DNA of 64,000 nt from Pyricularia pennisetigena (GCF_004337985.1 NC_043742.1:978176-1042175); one strand, 5' to 3'; shown: positions 12,501 through 23,270, numbered from the stretch's first letter. Program-made: numbers and translations. Notes: a model not told the origin generated them from the letters alone.

Positions 12501-14130
12501 AGCCTCAAAAATGCTCAATATCTAGCTGTTTTAACGTTTAAATTCGACCAGATCATCACTGCAAAAACGTTCTTTTTTAACGCTAAAATCAAAATGCCCG
12601 CAGGTCGTAAACTCGTTTTTACCCGGCCGGTATTTGAATTAAAAAAGGATAAAAATAATAAAGCTAAAAATACAAAACTCAGTTTGCTATCATGGGCTTT
12701 TAACAGGTCGAAAGCCTAAATTATATCGGAACTTTTACTAGCATTAGCATACCGACTACCTGGCGTATATAATTAAGTATATATAATGCGCAAAATAGGG
12801 AAATAAAATAAATCGATTTTATCGGCGAGTTTTTAAATAGCGAATTTACCGACGTAAATATATATTTGCAAATTCCAAACGGTTTTAAAAGGTGGGTTAA
12901 ATTTTATAACTTTACCAGCGTTAAAACTTTAGTGGAAATGGGTTATAATCCGAAAAAATTGCAGGTTAGACAGTTGGAAAAAGCGTTATAGGGCTTGAAA
13001 CAGGGCCCAAAGGAATGGCAAAACAAGCTAAAAACCCTATTTTTTAAAAAAGGTTTTAAACCGCTAATTTTTAATTCCGCTGTCTTTTATAATTTTAAAT
13101 CCAATTATTTTATCCTTACCTTTGTAAAAGACTGCGTGCTAATTGGTCCTAAATTGCAATATTTTTAGGATTTAAAACTCCGATTCAATAAAACATACGC
13201 GTTGGAAAACAGGGGCCCTGTAATCTATTTTTTAAGAGTGTTAATTATAAAGGATAGGTTTAAACGCCTATTTTAGTTCCACTTAGATCAGTGAATAAAG
13301 CAAATATGAGCAACGTTCGGAAACGTTATTCGAAAACCTATATTGACTCTTTACAACCGGGTATGCTGAACTATAATAGGAGTAAACCCGTGAATGCACT
13401 GGAAATTAAATTATTACAGCGTATTATCGGTATTTTGATATATTTAGTGCTATTAACGCGTCCGGATATCTGTTATACGATTAAACGGTTTTTACGTTTT
13501 TTAACAAAAGCTATTATAATCCATTCAACGGCAGTTAAAAGACTATTACGTTATTTAACGGGTATTAAGTATTTATTTGTTTATTACGGAAGTAAAGTAT
13601 TTAAAGACGAAATACCGCCCAATTCTTAATAGGGGGTTAAAGGCCTTAAACTACTGGGTTTTGGTAATAGCGATTTTGCCGGGGCTAGGAAAAATTCAAA
13701 ATCCATCTACAAATAGTTGTAAACCCTATTTCGGGGTTTTTTAACGTGGAAATGCAAAAGGGCTAATATTATAGCTTTAAGCACTCCAAAAACCGAAACC
13801 GATGCCTTAGCGGAAGCTTTACGTGAAGCAAAGTGCTTTGAAAACCTATTTATAGAAATTGGAGTACCTATAAAAGGCCCCATTACAATTTTTAGAAATA
13901 ATTCAAACTTTATAATTAACGTATATAACCCTAACGCACCATTAGCTTATTAAATATACGTTATTCAAAGTTTTACCACGTAAGGGAACTAGTTATCAAA
14001 GGATAAGTGACCATAAATTCCTGGAATCCAAACAAATGCCCGCTAACGGCCTTATAAAGCTTTTAACGCTTCCAATTCACAAGGTTTTTTTAAAGTTTAT
14101 AGGGTTTTAACCGTTATAAGTTTAGTTTTT
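9600..14130 (+). mobile_element. Decayed Ty1/Copia retrotransposon (pol)
   Basis: Domains appear in Copia order on the plus strand. Integrase lies at about 11,100-11,900 (HRRLGHIGLLLLKK-like and GQNELTERSLRVI). Reverse transcriptase lies at about 12,800-13,250, with the hallmark LEKAL-x-GLKQGPKEWQNKL at about 12,975, where the x codon is now TAG. The RT connection is the open stretch 13,291-13,629 (TRPDICYTIKRFLRF, AVKRLLRYLTGIKYLF). RNase H lies at 13,650-14,000 (GFGNSDFAGARK, IIALSTPKTETDALAEALREA). Stops and frameshifts throughout make it inactive. Region 9,600-11,000 probably holds gag and protease but is too degraded to prove. Confidence 0.88.
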
Positions 14131-14684
14131 ACGTACTAAATTTTAGGGCATTTTTAATTAGTTCGTTATTTAATTATAACCCATTACATTGTTTTGGTTT
14201 ACAAATATTGGATTTTTTGTAGACTTAATACCGACCGTAATACCCGAATCTACCCTGCACAGGTTGATTAATAAACAATTTATACCGACCCTATATCCAA
14301 AAGTTGAATCCGAATTGAAAAAGCTCGCGTTTTGGGCGATTTACGTATTCGAAATATCCTATATAATATGCCTGATTGGAACTGTTACCAACGAATAGCC
14401 AGATTAATTACCTGGTTTAATAGCTAATTCCGTGGGTGAATATTGTGCAAATTGGGGGTTCGAATCCGGCGGTTGTCGCAATTCTTGGGTTTTTTTTTAT
14501 TTCGGGGGTTCGTCCATTTCGGGGGTTATGGGCTGGTACAGAGGGCTTAATTATCCAGGGGTTTTATATCGAGAATTCGAATCTGGTTGAGATACAAGGG
14601 GGATCTTTTCTTTTTTAAAAGTTTTATTTTTAAGTACTTTTTTTCCGATTTTATGTGAGTAATAGCAAAAGAAAGGGGGTGTTA
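14131..14684. other. AT-rich spacer with isolated open stretch
   Basis: Contains an open plus-strand stretch (14,189-14,398) with a hydrophobic translation and no recognised family. At 14,456 and 14,570 there are two ttcgaatc motifs that resemble a tRNA B-box, but no tRNA folds around them. Confidence 0.35.
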
Positions 14685-15292
14685 ATTATATTCAAAATTT
14701 AGCATGTAATGGATCCACTTTTACTCATATATAAACTATTATATATAGTGCCGAAATGGGGCTGTCGGGGTTATCTAATTTTCCGTTATATTTTGTATTA
14801 CAGGAGTTGGCGATTCAAACGGTTAGCGAATGGGGTTTACCCTATACCGGGCTTATACCCACCCTGCACCTGCGAATTAGCTACCCTATACCGGGTTAAA
14901 AATTTCACCAAATTAGTATATCCGTGCGAACCTAAACTTGGTTTATATGGAAATAAGGGTGCTTTTTCCCAAACCTACAAAAATAATCTTTCGGAAAATC
15001 GTGTGCGGTACCGGAGCGCTTTCTGGCGTGCGGTCCCCCATTTCGATGTCGAAAATATATAAGGGAGATAAAGCAAAATTTCCCCCACCAATAAATCGAA
15101 AGTATTAATCCCAAAATTTAGTGTACCACTTTAGTGCATTTAGTGCATTTAAACCCTGCAATTACAGGCTTTAAACCGTTGCAATCATAGGCCTTTATAG
15201 CGCAACTAGCACCACGCCGTACCTGGGCTAATGCCTAAACCCCTGTTAGCAGCCCATATGGTTAATAAACATTAACACGCATATATGAAATA
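14685..15292 (+). repeat. Repeat copy 1 (~0.6 kb)
   Basis: Shares a long colinear alignment with 17,215-17,735. Landmarks in both: tttagcatgtaatgg, tagtgccgaa, the ttttccg-tatattttgta block, caccaaattag, tggtttatatggaaat, ttcggaaaatc, catttcgatgtcg or its variant, agggagataaagcaaa and gcctaaacccctgttagca. The right end contains acacgcatat, the inverse of the atatgcgt at the left end of the other copies, so short inverted termini are likely. No coding capacity is evident. It looks like a non-autonomous element. Confidence 0.7.
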
Positions 15293-15499
15293 TTAATTAG
15301 GTTATGTAAGGAACAAAACAATGGGCTTCAAACGAGGGATGGTTATTTAAAATGGTTACCATAATTTCCTTTCCATTTTATTGCGTTATTTCTAGCTTGA
15401 ACACCTGTTTATCGATGGTTATACGGATAAATATGTTGTATTTATTAAACTTTTATCCCAATTCTTACAAATTCGTCTTCCTTTTACATTATTGTTCCT

Positions 15500-15710
15500 T
15501 TTTAATCGCCCCAGTACGAAAACCCGCGGGCTACTCGATTCGGGTTAAGCCCGCCAGCCCGCGAGCCCATATCTACCCGCTAAAAAAACCCGTGGGCCAT
15601 TACGGGCCCCCGCCAAAAACCTATGGGTTAGCGGGCCGGGCTGGGCTAAACCTGTTTTCGGGTTTTGGCAGGCCTTCCTTTTGTGTAGACCCACCCATAG
15701 GCATAAACAA
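15500..15710. repeat. GC-rich cluster of short palindromes
   Basis: In an otherwise AT-rich block this stretch is rich in short self-complementary words: cccgcgggc, cccgcgagccc, cccgtgggcc, acgggcccc, gcgggccgggctgggc. Such clustered motifs are typical of subterminal repeats of hAT-type transposons, but no hAT transposase is visible nearby, so the assignment is a guess. An open frame runs through it (15,352-15,723); its Pro/Gly-rich translation follows the repeats and is probably not a gene. Confidence 0.4.
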
Positions 15711-16025
15711 AGCCACGATTTAAGCCTGGTTTAATTTGTGCAGTTCCGGGCTTCTGGGATAAGCCCGAGATTAGTTTGAGTGACATAAAGACAGATTGAT
15801 TTCCTTGCATATTTCCTCCCAAATTAAGTACTGAATTTCCCGAACTGCGGCTTCAAAATTGGCTTTGGTGAGCCCAAATGTCCCTTTCCTATTCAATTTA
15901 AAATATATTTTCCATTTTCCATCCAATTGTGGTGGATTATAAATTAGGATACAGCCTATAAATTTCCCTTTTACCCGCGCTTTTCAAAGTTTTTTTTATA
16001 TTAACTTTTGGAGTCGTAAAAGGGA

Positions 16026-16298
16026 TTAAATAGGGCCGTTTGCCCATACACCGTATCCAATCGGCCATATTTCCCATTCAAATTTTATTTCGCAGGCGGA
16101 AGTAAGTCTTGCGAGATACTTTTTATCCTTAATATGTGTTTCAAATACACTAGGAGCCTTTCGCCTGAAAGTCGATCTTTCTGCCCTCGGGTCTTCGGGC
16201 GTGTAAAAATGGAGCATACAAATAATATCTTTGTTTCCAGGCTGGGATTGTACAAACAGGAATTGAGTAGCACAAAGGAAAAAGGCGGCGAATTTCAT
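16026..16298 (-). CDS. Small secreted protein, MAX-effector-like candidate
   Basis: Single-exon gene, 90 aa. The start is the internal ATG at 16,298 because it opens a clean secretion signal (MKFAAFFLCATQFLFVQS, cleavage near residue 18-19). The longer in-frame start at 16,427 would bury that signal. The mature protein of about 72 aa has exactly two cysteines (C27 and C69, 41 residues apart), the first within a short hydrophobic strand and the second starting an alternating CEIKFEWEI strand. That layout matches the MAX effector fold (AvrPiz-t/AVR-Pia/ToxB-like) of plant-pathogenic fungi. The family assignment rests on size, cysteine spacing and strand pattern only. Unlike its surroundings the gene has near-normal base composition and no RIP stops. 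It lies between the repeat copies at 14,685 and 17,215. Confidence 0.65.
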   Translation of the reverse strand: MKFAAFFLCATQFLFVQSQPGNKDIICMLHFYTPEDPRAERSTFRRKAPSVFETHIKDKKYLARLTSACEIKFEWEIWPIGYGVWANGPI

Positions 16299-17214
16299 AA
16301 TGTTAGATACGTTTGCTGAACAAAAAGGGAAAAAAATATTTTTCGGGGCTGGGCTTGGGGTTGTTAATGACCGACGAAAAAAATGTAATAGAATTGGAGG
16401 GATACATTTTTGGTTCGTACCTTTCACAGTACGTAAGACGCAAATATGAAAGTTATAAGGTTAGTAGGGAGAAATTTTGAGAGAAGAATTTAAAACGTTA
16501 AAAGTTTGCAAATGAAAAAAACAGTTGTATATTGTAAAAGTTTTTATCGAAGTTAATACGTAGCTTAAGGTTTTACTTGTGGTTGACGGGCTATTGCGCC
16601 CTTTTTATATTTTGAATATTATTAATTTTGTTCAAGTGTTCTATTTATTACTACGTCGAGGTTACGATTAACCCGTACATTATTCATACGTTTTAATTTG
16701 CATTAATATTTATTATGATTTATAAATAAACATATATCTATAAATATATATGACTCGGGCTAGTATTACCCTGAGTAGAGTAATATAAGCATTTAAAGCG
16801 TGATATAAAAAATTATGTTACTTTACAAACGGAAACCTAATACTTACTATAAGTATGTACACTGATAGCAAAAACGAAGCAGAAACGTTTCCGTTTATTT
16901 TTATTATATATTTAGGGTAGTGGCAAGGGTAAATGTCCATCCCTTGATACAGTTTCCGCTGGTATGGGACGTTCGGCCTTTGCCAATTTTGGTAATAAAT
17001 TTTGAACCAAAGAATTTGAATTTTGATATTAATAACACCCCCAAACAGTTAAATTAGCAGTGGCCCACGCATATGTACATAGACGGTAATAGGGGAGGTT
17101 TTCGCCTGTCACTGCGATGTGTAAAACTCATATTCAAGTTGTTGAAGTATAAATTAATGCCATTATAATTAATATACTTATTTATACTCCTATTCTATTT
17201 TATTAAAATGCAAT
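16299..17214. other. AT-rich region upstream of the secreted-protein gene
   Basis: This would contain the promoter of the minus-strand effector candidate. It is AT-rich with short A/T runs and an inverted pair (ggaaac at about 16,840, gtttcc at about 16,888). I see no coding sequence. Local base composition rises again around 16,915-17,110. Confidence 0.35.
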
Positions 17215-17735
17215 TAAATATGTCAATTATATGCGTTATTTAGCATGTAATGGGTCCACCTCTATTTGTATATAAGCCACAATAGATAGTGCCGAAGTGG
17301 GCCCGTCGGGGTTCTCAGATTTTCCGCTATATTTTGTATTGCAGGAATTGCGATGCAAGATGTCAGCGAATGGGGTTCACCCTGTCTCGGGTTGAAATTT
17401 TCACCAAATTAGCAAATTAGTACGAACCCAGAAATGGTTTATATGGAAATGAGGGTGTTTTTTCAACAACGCATACAAAATGATTTTTCGGAAAATCATG
17501 TGCGGCACCGGAACACTTTCAGGGGTGCGGACCCCCACTTCGATGTCGGAAAGTATATAAGGGAGATAAAGCAAAGTTTCCCCCACCAATGAATTAAATC
17601 TATTAATCCCAAATTTAGTAAATAATATAGTGTATTTAAACCCTGTAATTACAGGCTTTTACAACGCAACTAGCACCACGCCGCACTTAGGCTAATGCCT
17701 AAACCCCTGTTAGCAACCCATATTGTCAACAAATT
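17215..17735 (+). repeat. Repeat copy 2 (~0.5 kb)
   Basis: Direct-orientation copy of the repeat at 14,685, about 2.53 kb downstream. It begins caattatatgcgttatttagc and shares all the internal landmarks, ending at cccctgttagcaacccatat. It retains more C/G than copy 1, so it may be younger or less mutated. Immediately after it the sequence enters the C-terminal side of a pogo-like transposase, suggesting the repeat inserted into or truncated that element. Confidence 0.7.
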
Positions 17736-18310
17736 ATAATCGTCCAACCCCGCGTTCCGGGCTTTTTCCGTTGCAAGGGCCGGATCCTATTAAACCCTAA
17801 TATTGGGCCGTTAAATCCTTCACTTTTCATTATACCGGTTTCGTCCATATTCCACCGATTTTCCGGTTTAATATCTTTAATACCGGGGTTAATAATATAA
17901 AACCACCAAAGTTTAATTATTTCCGTAATAACCCTATTAACCCGGGCGCTTTTTATTCGACGGGGCCTTTGAATTTTAAAAATTGGATAACGAACCATAA
18001 AACGGGTTATCCATCGTTATTTAAAACCTCTTATTTTTCCGGCGGTTTAAAAAGTTTATTCGGCAAAAAAGGTAATTTTTAATGCGTTGGCGGAAACCCT
18101 AAAACTGTTTGGGTAAATACCCAATCAGCTAAATGCTTTTCCTGTTCCGTAAAAAGTTTTAAAAAGGGTTTTGTACTTTTCTATAAGGTTAAAAACCTTT
18201 AAATCAATTTTAAAGTGTAAACCCAGGTATTCCCCATTGTCGGGAGGTTTTTGCAATTGGATCGCTCCTATCAACGTCGTTAATTGCAGATATAAGCTGT
18301 TTTTCAATAT
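17736..18310 (-). mobile_element. Truncated pogo/Fot1-like transposase fragment
   Basis: The minus strand from 17,998 reads a DDE_1 transposase segment: IKSARVNRVITEIIK, then IKPENRWNMDETGIM and QRKKPGTRGW. The MDETGI block holds the first catalytic Asp. A second open stretch upstream (18,307-18,125) probably belongs to the N-terminal part (QLTTLIGAIQLQKPP). The C-terminal catalytic residues are absent because the fragment abuts the repeat ending at 17,735. This is a different element from the one at 1-1,815. Confidence 0.75.
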
Positions 18311-19863
18311 ATTGCTTTATTGGAAAATGGAGAATGAATATTAGAAAAAAGTAAATTCAAAAGTGAAAAATCGGTCGAGATATTTATAAAGCAATATGAA
18401 AGGTGAACGTGGCTGTACAGTTATTTCTGGGTGCCGAACAGGGGGATGCAGAACAGGGGCTACGCAACGTTATCGGTAACCCATACGTTTTGTCAAATTT
18501 ACCTTTTTTCCCAAAACCAATATTTTGACGAAATATTTTATACTTCGTGTATTTGGGGTGTCCGAAAATCTTTTAACTCTTTATAGTTAAATAAGAATTT
18601 AACTTAGTTTTAGTATTTTAACATAGGTTCAAAAGGTTACTTACCAAAACCAGGTTCTGAATATATTATTATTACATTTTTCTAGTTTTATCATGAAACG
18701 CTTTATTTAATTAACCGGTATCAATTTGCAAAAGATTAATCAGAAACCCTTTTGCTAAAGTACGTTCCACTACAATTTTTCATATGTTTTGCATTTTCTG
18801 GTGCTTATAATAGTGAATTGCCGTAATCTGAACTTCTAAAAAAACGTAGATAATTTTACTGTTATTTTTCTGAAGCGACTTTAAAGGAAATAATATACAA
18901 GAACAAAAATGGTTAGTTAAACGAAAAATTTTTTAGTAGGATTACCTGGAAGATTGGAGGTTTAAAATAGGAAAGTTCGCAATATTTGAAAATCACGTAT
19001 TAAAATTATCAATGAAAAAAAGTTTGATAAATATAAAAAGGTAAATAAGCGGTTTTATACAGTTAACAGGCTAAAGCAAATCACACCTGGCTGTTCTATA
19101 GGTCGATACTGTAAAAGAAAACCTCTTTTAAAAATCTTTTCGATCTATATTTGCCAAAAATAATAAACATTTGGTTGTATATAATCGTGCATACTACGGC
19201 ATAAAAACGAGGATTACGCTTTTTTACAAAACATTTTTGTTATTTTTATAGAACAAAATATCGGGTATTTCCAACATTAAATATCTATCTCCAAACGCAG
19301 CAATATTAAAAATATTATATAATATCAATTAATAATACCAGTTAATAACCCCTATATTTATTCTTTTTATATCATGGGTTATAACCGGATCGGGTTTAAG
19401 TGTCAGCTAAAACTATTATAGTCTAATATGGTATATCCGTATTGGTTTTTAAATGAATTTGCGTCAACAAAATTTGTTATAACCGCGTAATGCACATTTT
19501 TACTACAAATAATAAACTTTTAACTATTTATTATATTACTCTTTATAAGGATATGGAGTTCTTCAACCAAGAACTTATATTAGACCAACAGAATTTCCGA
19601 AAAGAAATTTGAAAAAAAACTAATACATTAAAAGTTGAATTCTTGATTTGTTTTGGAATATTTTATTATTTTTTCAAAATTATTATCAATCGCCATGTTT
19701 TGGAAAACTATTTGTAGGATAAAATGAATGGAAATAAAATTTCGTCCTGATTTCGGAGGGTTAAAATTAGGGATTAAGGTATCATTTAATTGCAGGAATT
19801 GCTAATTTACCGAGTAAAAAGTACTAGTTAAACTATAGTTAAATGTGGGTAAACGTAGCCTAA
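18311..19863. other. AT-rich gene-free stretch
   Basis: About 1.5 kb of AT-rich DNA with no open frame of note and no recognised element. Base composition suggests RIP-eroded repeat DNA. Confidence 0.4.
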
Positions 19864-20050
19864 GCAGCCTAAATAGCAACTAAATAACGACTTAATACAC
19901 TAAATAACGCCTAAATAACCTGAATAGCAACTGAACAGCTCTTGAATACATTAAATAACGCCTAAGCAGCCTGAATAGCAACTGAATAGCGACTGAACAC
20001 ACTGAACAACGATTAAATACACTAAACAACGCTTCAGCAGCCTGATCAGC
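19864..20050. repeat. 51 bp minisatellite, three and a half copies
   Basis: Units start at 19,864, 19,915 and 19,966 with a period of 51 bp, each built around cctgaatagcaactgaa and acactaaataacg variants. A partial fourth unit runs to about 20,050. Because 51 is a multiple of three, the minus strand stays open through the array and reads a 17-residue repeat (AVQLLFRLFRRYLVY type), which is probably incidental. It sits at the junction between AT-rich and gene-rich DNA. Confidence 0.85.
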
Positions 20051-20601
20051 CTGGACAAAAGCGGTGCGAATGACGTGGAAGATGCCAGGGATGTAGTGGT
20101 CCAGATTCGGCGCAGATAACAAATGTTAAACGCAAAGGCACTTCAACATTACGACACGTGTATTCGCAGGTATAGTCATCTAGTTTATGGTCCACTAGCG
20201 TTAAGTGCATGTCATTAGTAGATTATAGCAGCTGGTGAACCATAGTTCGGGAAGTTGACAACTCCTAAGGATATTTAGAATGTCTACCTAGAATAAACAT
20301 TTTATTGTACCATACTGGTAGGCTAACCGATACCCTCGTCGTATCAGTAGCCCATCATCTCAGTAGCGCCAAATACGACGCTATGAACGTCAAAAGGCCC
20401 TGGAACAACTGCAAAAACAAATTATGCTCTAGTCAGGAAATGTGCTTGTAAACCATGGGAGTGAGGCCAGTTTCAGAAACGAGAATTGCGAGGGTAATAA
20501 TAGCAAGTAGGTAGAAGTGAAAAATCCGTATAAAAGTGCCAGAAGAATATAGGTACACACTCGGTTAGGTCGAAAACATTCTTCTTCATTGAAAGAGTAC
20601 C
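20051..20601. other. Transition zone and 3' flank of the thioredoxin-like gene
   Basis: Base composition changes from AT-rich to normal here. No open frame or repeat is recognisable. The last bases before 20,602 are the 3' region of the minus-strand gene. Confidence 0.4.
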
Positions 20602-21046
20602 CTAAAGGCCAGTCTCTAAAAACTTGATGAGATCATCTTGGCGATAGCTCTGCAGCTCGTTCGTCTTCTGGCCGTTCTTGTACAGGTGGAAAGTTGCCGG
20701 CTTTGAGACGCCGACCTCTTCTGCCAGAGCCTTCAAATCATCGATATCCACCTTGACAAACCGAAAGTCCTTGAATTTGTCCAGCTCGTTGGCACTGCAT
20801 TCATTAGCAGGCAGCCTAACCAGTCTCTTTTTTTTAATCACGAGAATTTGGGGCGACTTACTGAGCAAACGTGGGAGCAATCTTCTTGGACTCGTCACTG
20901 TTGGTAGAGTAAAAGTCGACAACGACAGTCGGATACTTCTTCAGAGCGTCTTGGAACTCGTCCTGACTTGAGGCATGTTAGGAATGGGTTACTATCGTTT
21001 TTTTTTCAAGGTTGAAAAACACCTACCTTAGGATGTTATGCACCAT
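20602..21046 (-). CDS. Thioredoxin-like protein lacking all cysteines
   Basis: Three exons: 21046-21027, 20966-20862, 20794-20602, giving 105 aa. The introns begin gtaggt and gtaagt, and the second has a perfect tgctaatg branch site. The product starts MVHNI, the usual start of cytosolic fungal thioredoxins, and the whole fold is present: VVVDFYST strand, KKIAPTF helix, FRFVKVDIDD, then FHLYKNGQ. In place of the catalytic WCGPC it has NSDES (residues 29-33), so both redox cysteines are Ser and the protein has no cysteine at all. The cis-Pro region reads SKPATF rather than the usual MPTF. The buried Asp (D24) remains. It cannot act as a disulfide reductase; it may be a binding protein or a degenerating paralog. 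The splice sites and frame are intact. Confidence 0.85.
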
Positions 21047-21317
21047 TTTGGATGAATTCGGAATTGTTTTTTTTGGGCTTGTCAACAACGAGTCCGCAGG
21101 AATTTGGAGTTGGCTGGTCTGGATCTGGATTCAATGCAAAAGGATATTTTGTTCTTGTAACAACGTCTTCTGGTTGTGGACGGAAAAGGAAGTTGGAGTT
21201 TTTGAGTACAAGAGCTGATGTTTTCATTTTGAGGAGGTTAATGGTGACGTTGTTGATTACCTAAGGCAATGTTGAATTGTTGCCGGCTGACTGTTGACAT
21301 CATCATGTCGTCGCTCG

Positions 21318-21839
21318 CTAGCATCTCGCATACCTAGCGTGTACTGCTGCACGAAAACAAAAGCCATGCAAACTGCTATCACTGACGATTGAGATTGATG
21401 GTCTATCACATGGGTTAGACGCTTGATAATATCTCCACAAACTCATCTCGCCGAGTATACCGACATTTTCCGCCTGTAAAAATTCACCTACATGACGATA
21501 TGCACCGTTTTCTTGCAACAAAAAAAAATCCCCAACTTGCAAAGGATTAGCAACACGCCATGAAAAGAAGTATAATTTCCACATGAGACTGCGCTGGAGC
21601 ATGCAGCGGAACGATATTGGGCGAGGTGGTCTGGTTGAACCATTTAGTGGAAATGGACCTCTCGGTGGTGCTTGGGCAGAAGGGGAGGGAAAGATGCAGT
21701 TTCTTGAAAAGGAATTAATGCATACTCGGATGTCATTTTGGATCGATATCAAAGATACCAGGGAAACTGGAATCGTGATGCTATCGAACTGTCCAATAAA
21801 CTGTTCTACTTCCCGTATAGCCAGTTGACCTGGGTTCAA
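21318..21839 (-). CDS. Unrecognised ORF, possibly not a gene
   Basis: A 173-codon open frame with no recognised domain, no signal peptide and no convincing codon bias. An 81-codon frame is open on the opposite strand over part of it (21,583-21,828). Kept only as a possible lineage-specific gene. Confidence 0.18.
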   Translation of the reverse strand: MNPGQLAIREVEQFIGQFDSITIPVSLVSLISIQNDIRVCINSFSRNCIFPSPSAQAPPRGPFPLNGSTRPPRPISFRCMLQRSLMWKLYFFSWRVANPLQVGDFFLLQENGAYRHVGEFLQAENVGILGEMSLWRYYQASNPCDRPSISIVSDSSLHGFCFRAAVHARYARC

Positions 21840-23270
21840 GCCCTCGATGGCGGCTATTGTGCTCGATGAATCTAAGAAACTATGTCGATTGTTTTACATG
21901 GCGAGCATTTGCTGGTAGGTGCAAAGTCCTGGATCGTTGCTCAAACTTGTAAGCATACTTTGCTTACTGCTGCATGTCATGCGGCAGGAGTTTCAACGAT
22001 GCTTTCCCACCGGCAGAGCTGGATTTGGCCAAAGCAAAGAGGCTGGGCTGCCCAGAAGCTATTCCAAGCCAAGAGAGCTCGTAAGCGACGTGCATACCAG
22101 AGTCCATGTCGCGCATATGCAGAAAGTTTTTTGTGGCGCAGGAAGGCGAGCGGAAGAGGGGAAAATAAAAGAAGCCCGTCAGCCAAAAGAGGATCTTCAG
22201 GGAGGCGGCTGATCGTGTTAAACGCAACAAATGGTCGCGCGGCGCACCGGGCTCGTGTCAAGACTGAGCATTCGAGGTCGGAGGGCTTGGTCGTTTAATG
22301 GCTTAGCTTTTAGTCAATGCTAATGGGAGGGAACAAAAAAAAAAAGCTAGTGTAGGCAGGTACGGGCGCCATAGCTGAACACGTTCCCATTTGTTTTCTT
22401 GGGGTTTGACACGTTCTGGAGCAGCCTTAAATTGGCCAGGCGAGGACGCCACGAGACGCCCAAGGGTTCCTGCTAACGGCGTTGGGGCTAAAATTTAGGG
22501 TAATAATTGCTCTGAAAGAATTAGGGGCTCTGACCTCAGCCCTGGACCACTAACCGGTGTGGCGGAATTGTTTGTTATGTTGGCGTAAAAAAAAAAAAAA
22601 AAAAAGGCTACAGTGGAGGATGGCTAAATTTGGAACCAACCGACGACACTGTGCCATGCTTTCAAATTCTCCGCTTAGCAGATTTTCATGGTTTTGTTTC
22701 TTTCCGGAAAAGAAACAATTATTCCTGTGCTGGGGAGAGACAAGTTGCAACGGGCCACGGACGATGCGGGTCGGTGGGTGAGACTCGGTTGGGGGCCCCG
22801 GGGCGGAGTCAGATTTGGAGGTACCAAGAACCAAGGGCCAAGAACGCAGGCCGCTAGGGAGCTAGTTGTGCTAGGCAAATGTCCCCGTGTCCCGCCGTCC
22901 AAGAGCCGGAGTGGAGGGTCAGCGCCCTCGTCGCACTAACCTTTGCTAGCAAGTTTATTCTCATTTCTTTGAACAGACCGGGACCCCGGAATCTCGAGTT
23001 GTGGTCAATGTTAAAATTATCCTCGTACGCCGGGTGGCAGATAAGTCGGCTCTTGGGACCGCCTCAAATTCCCCAAACTTTGCTTTTTCACATATCTTCT
23101 GTCACCGTCCCCAAATGTCTCAGCCCTCTTGACAGCGCTTCCTTTTTTTTTGTTTTCTTCACGCTCGTTTGTTTTTCTTTTTCTTTTCTTTGTATTCAGC
23201 CCCACCAGTCGGCGTAGCCTGGTGATGACGCAGTGGGAGGTTGGTGTATCGAATATCTGGGGGCTTGGTT
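21840..23270. other. Intergenic region upstream of the chitinase
   Basis: Several overlapping short frames exist on both strands (21,880-22,300 and 22,550-23,217), but none resembles a known protein and they conflict with each other. Contains an A tract at 22,588-22,605 and pyrimidine-rich DNA at 23,140-23,200 before the chitinase promoter. Confidence 0.4.

Noticed and set aside
14440..14620. tRNA or SINE with B-box-like ttcgaatc motifs
   Set aside because: The bases around the motif do not form a T stem and no A-box or acceptor stem can be placed.
15352..15723. 123-codon open frame in the palindrome cluster
   Set aside because: The Pro/Gly-rich translation follows the repeated DNA words and is not expected to be a gene.
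1..20100. CRISPR arrays or bacterial-type defence genes
   Set aside because: No regularly spaced short repeats with unique spacers; the sequence is eukaryotic.
19892..20122. Repeat protein encoded by the 51 bp minisatellite
   Set aside because: The open frame follows from the period being a multiple of three; there is no start context or flanking domain.
21882..22298. 138-codon open frame upstream of the chitinase
   Set aside because: Four overlapping frames on both strands are open here and none looks like protein.
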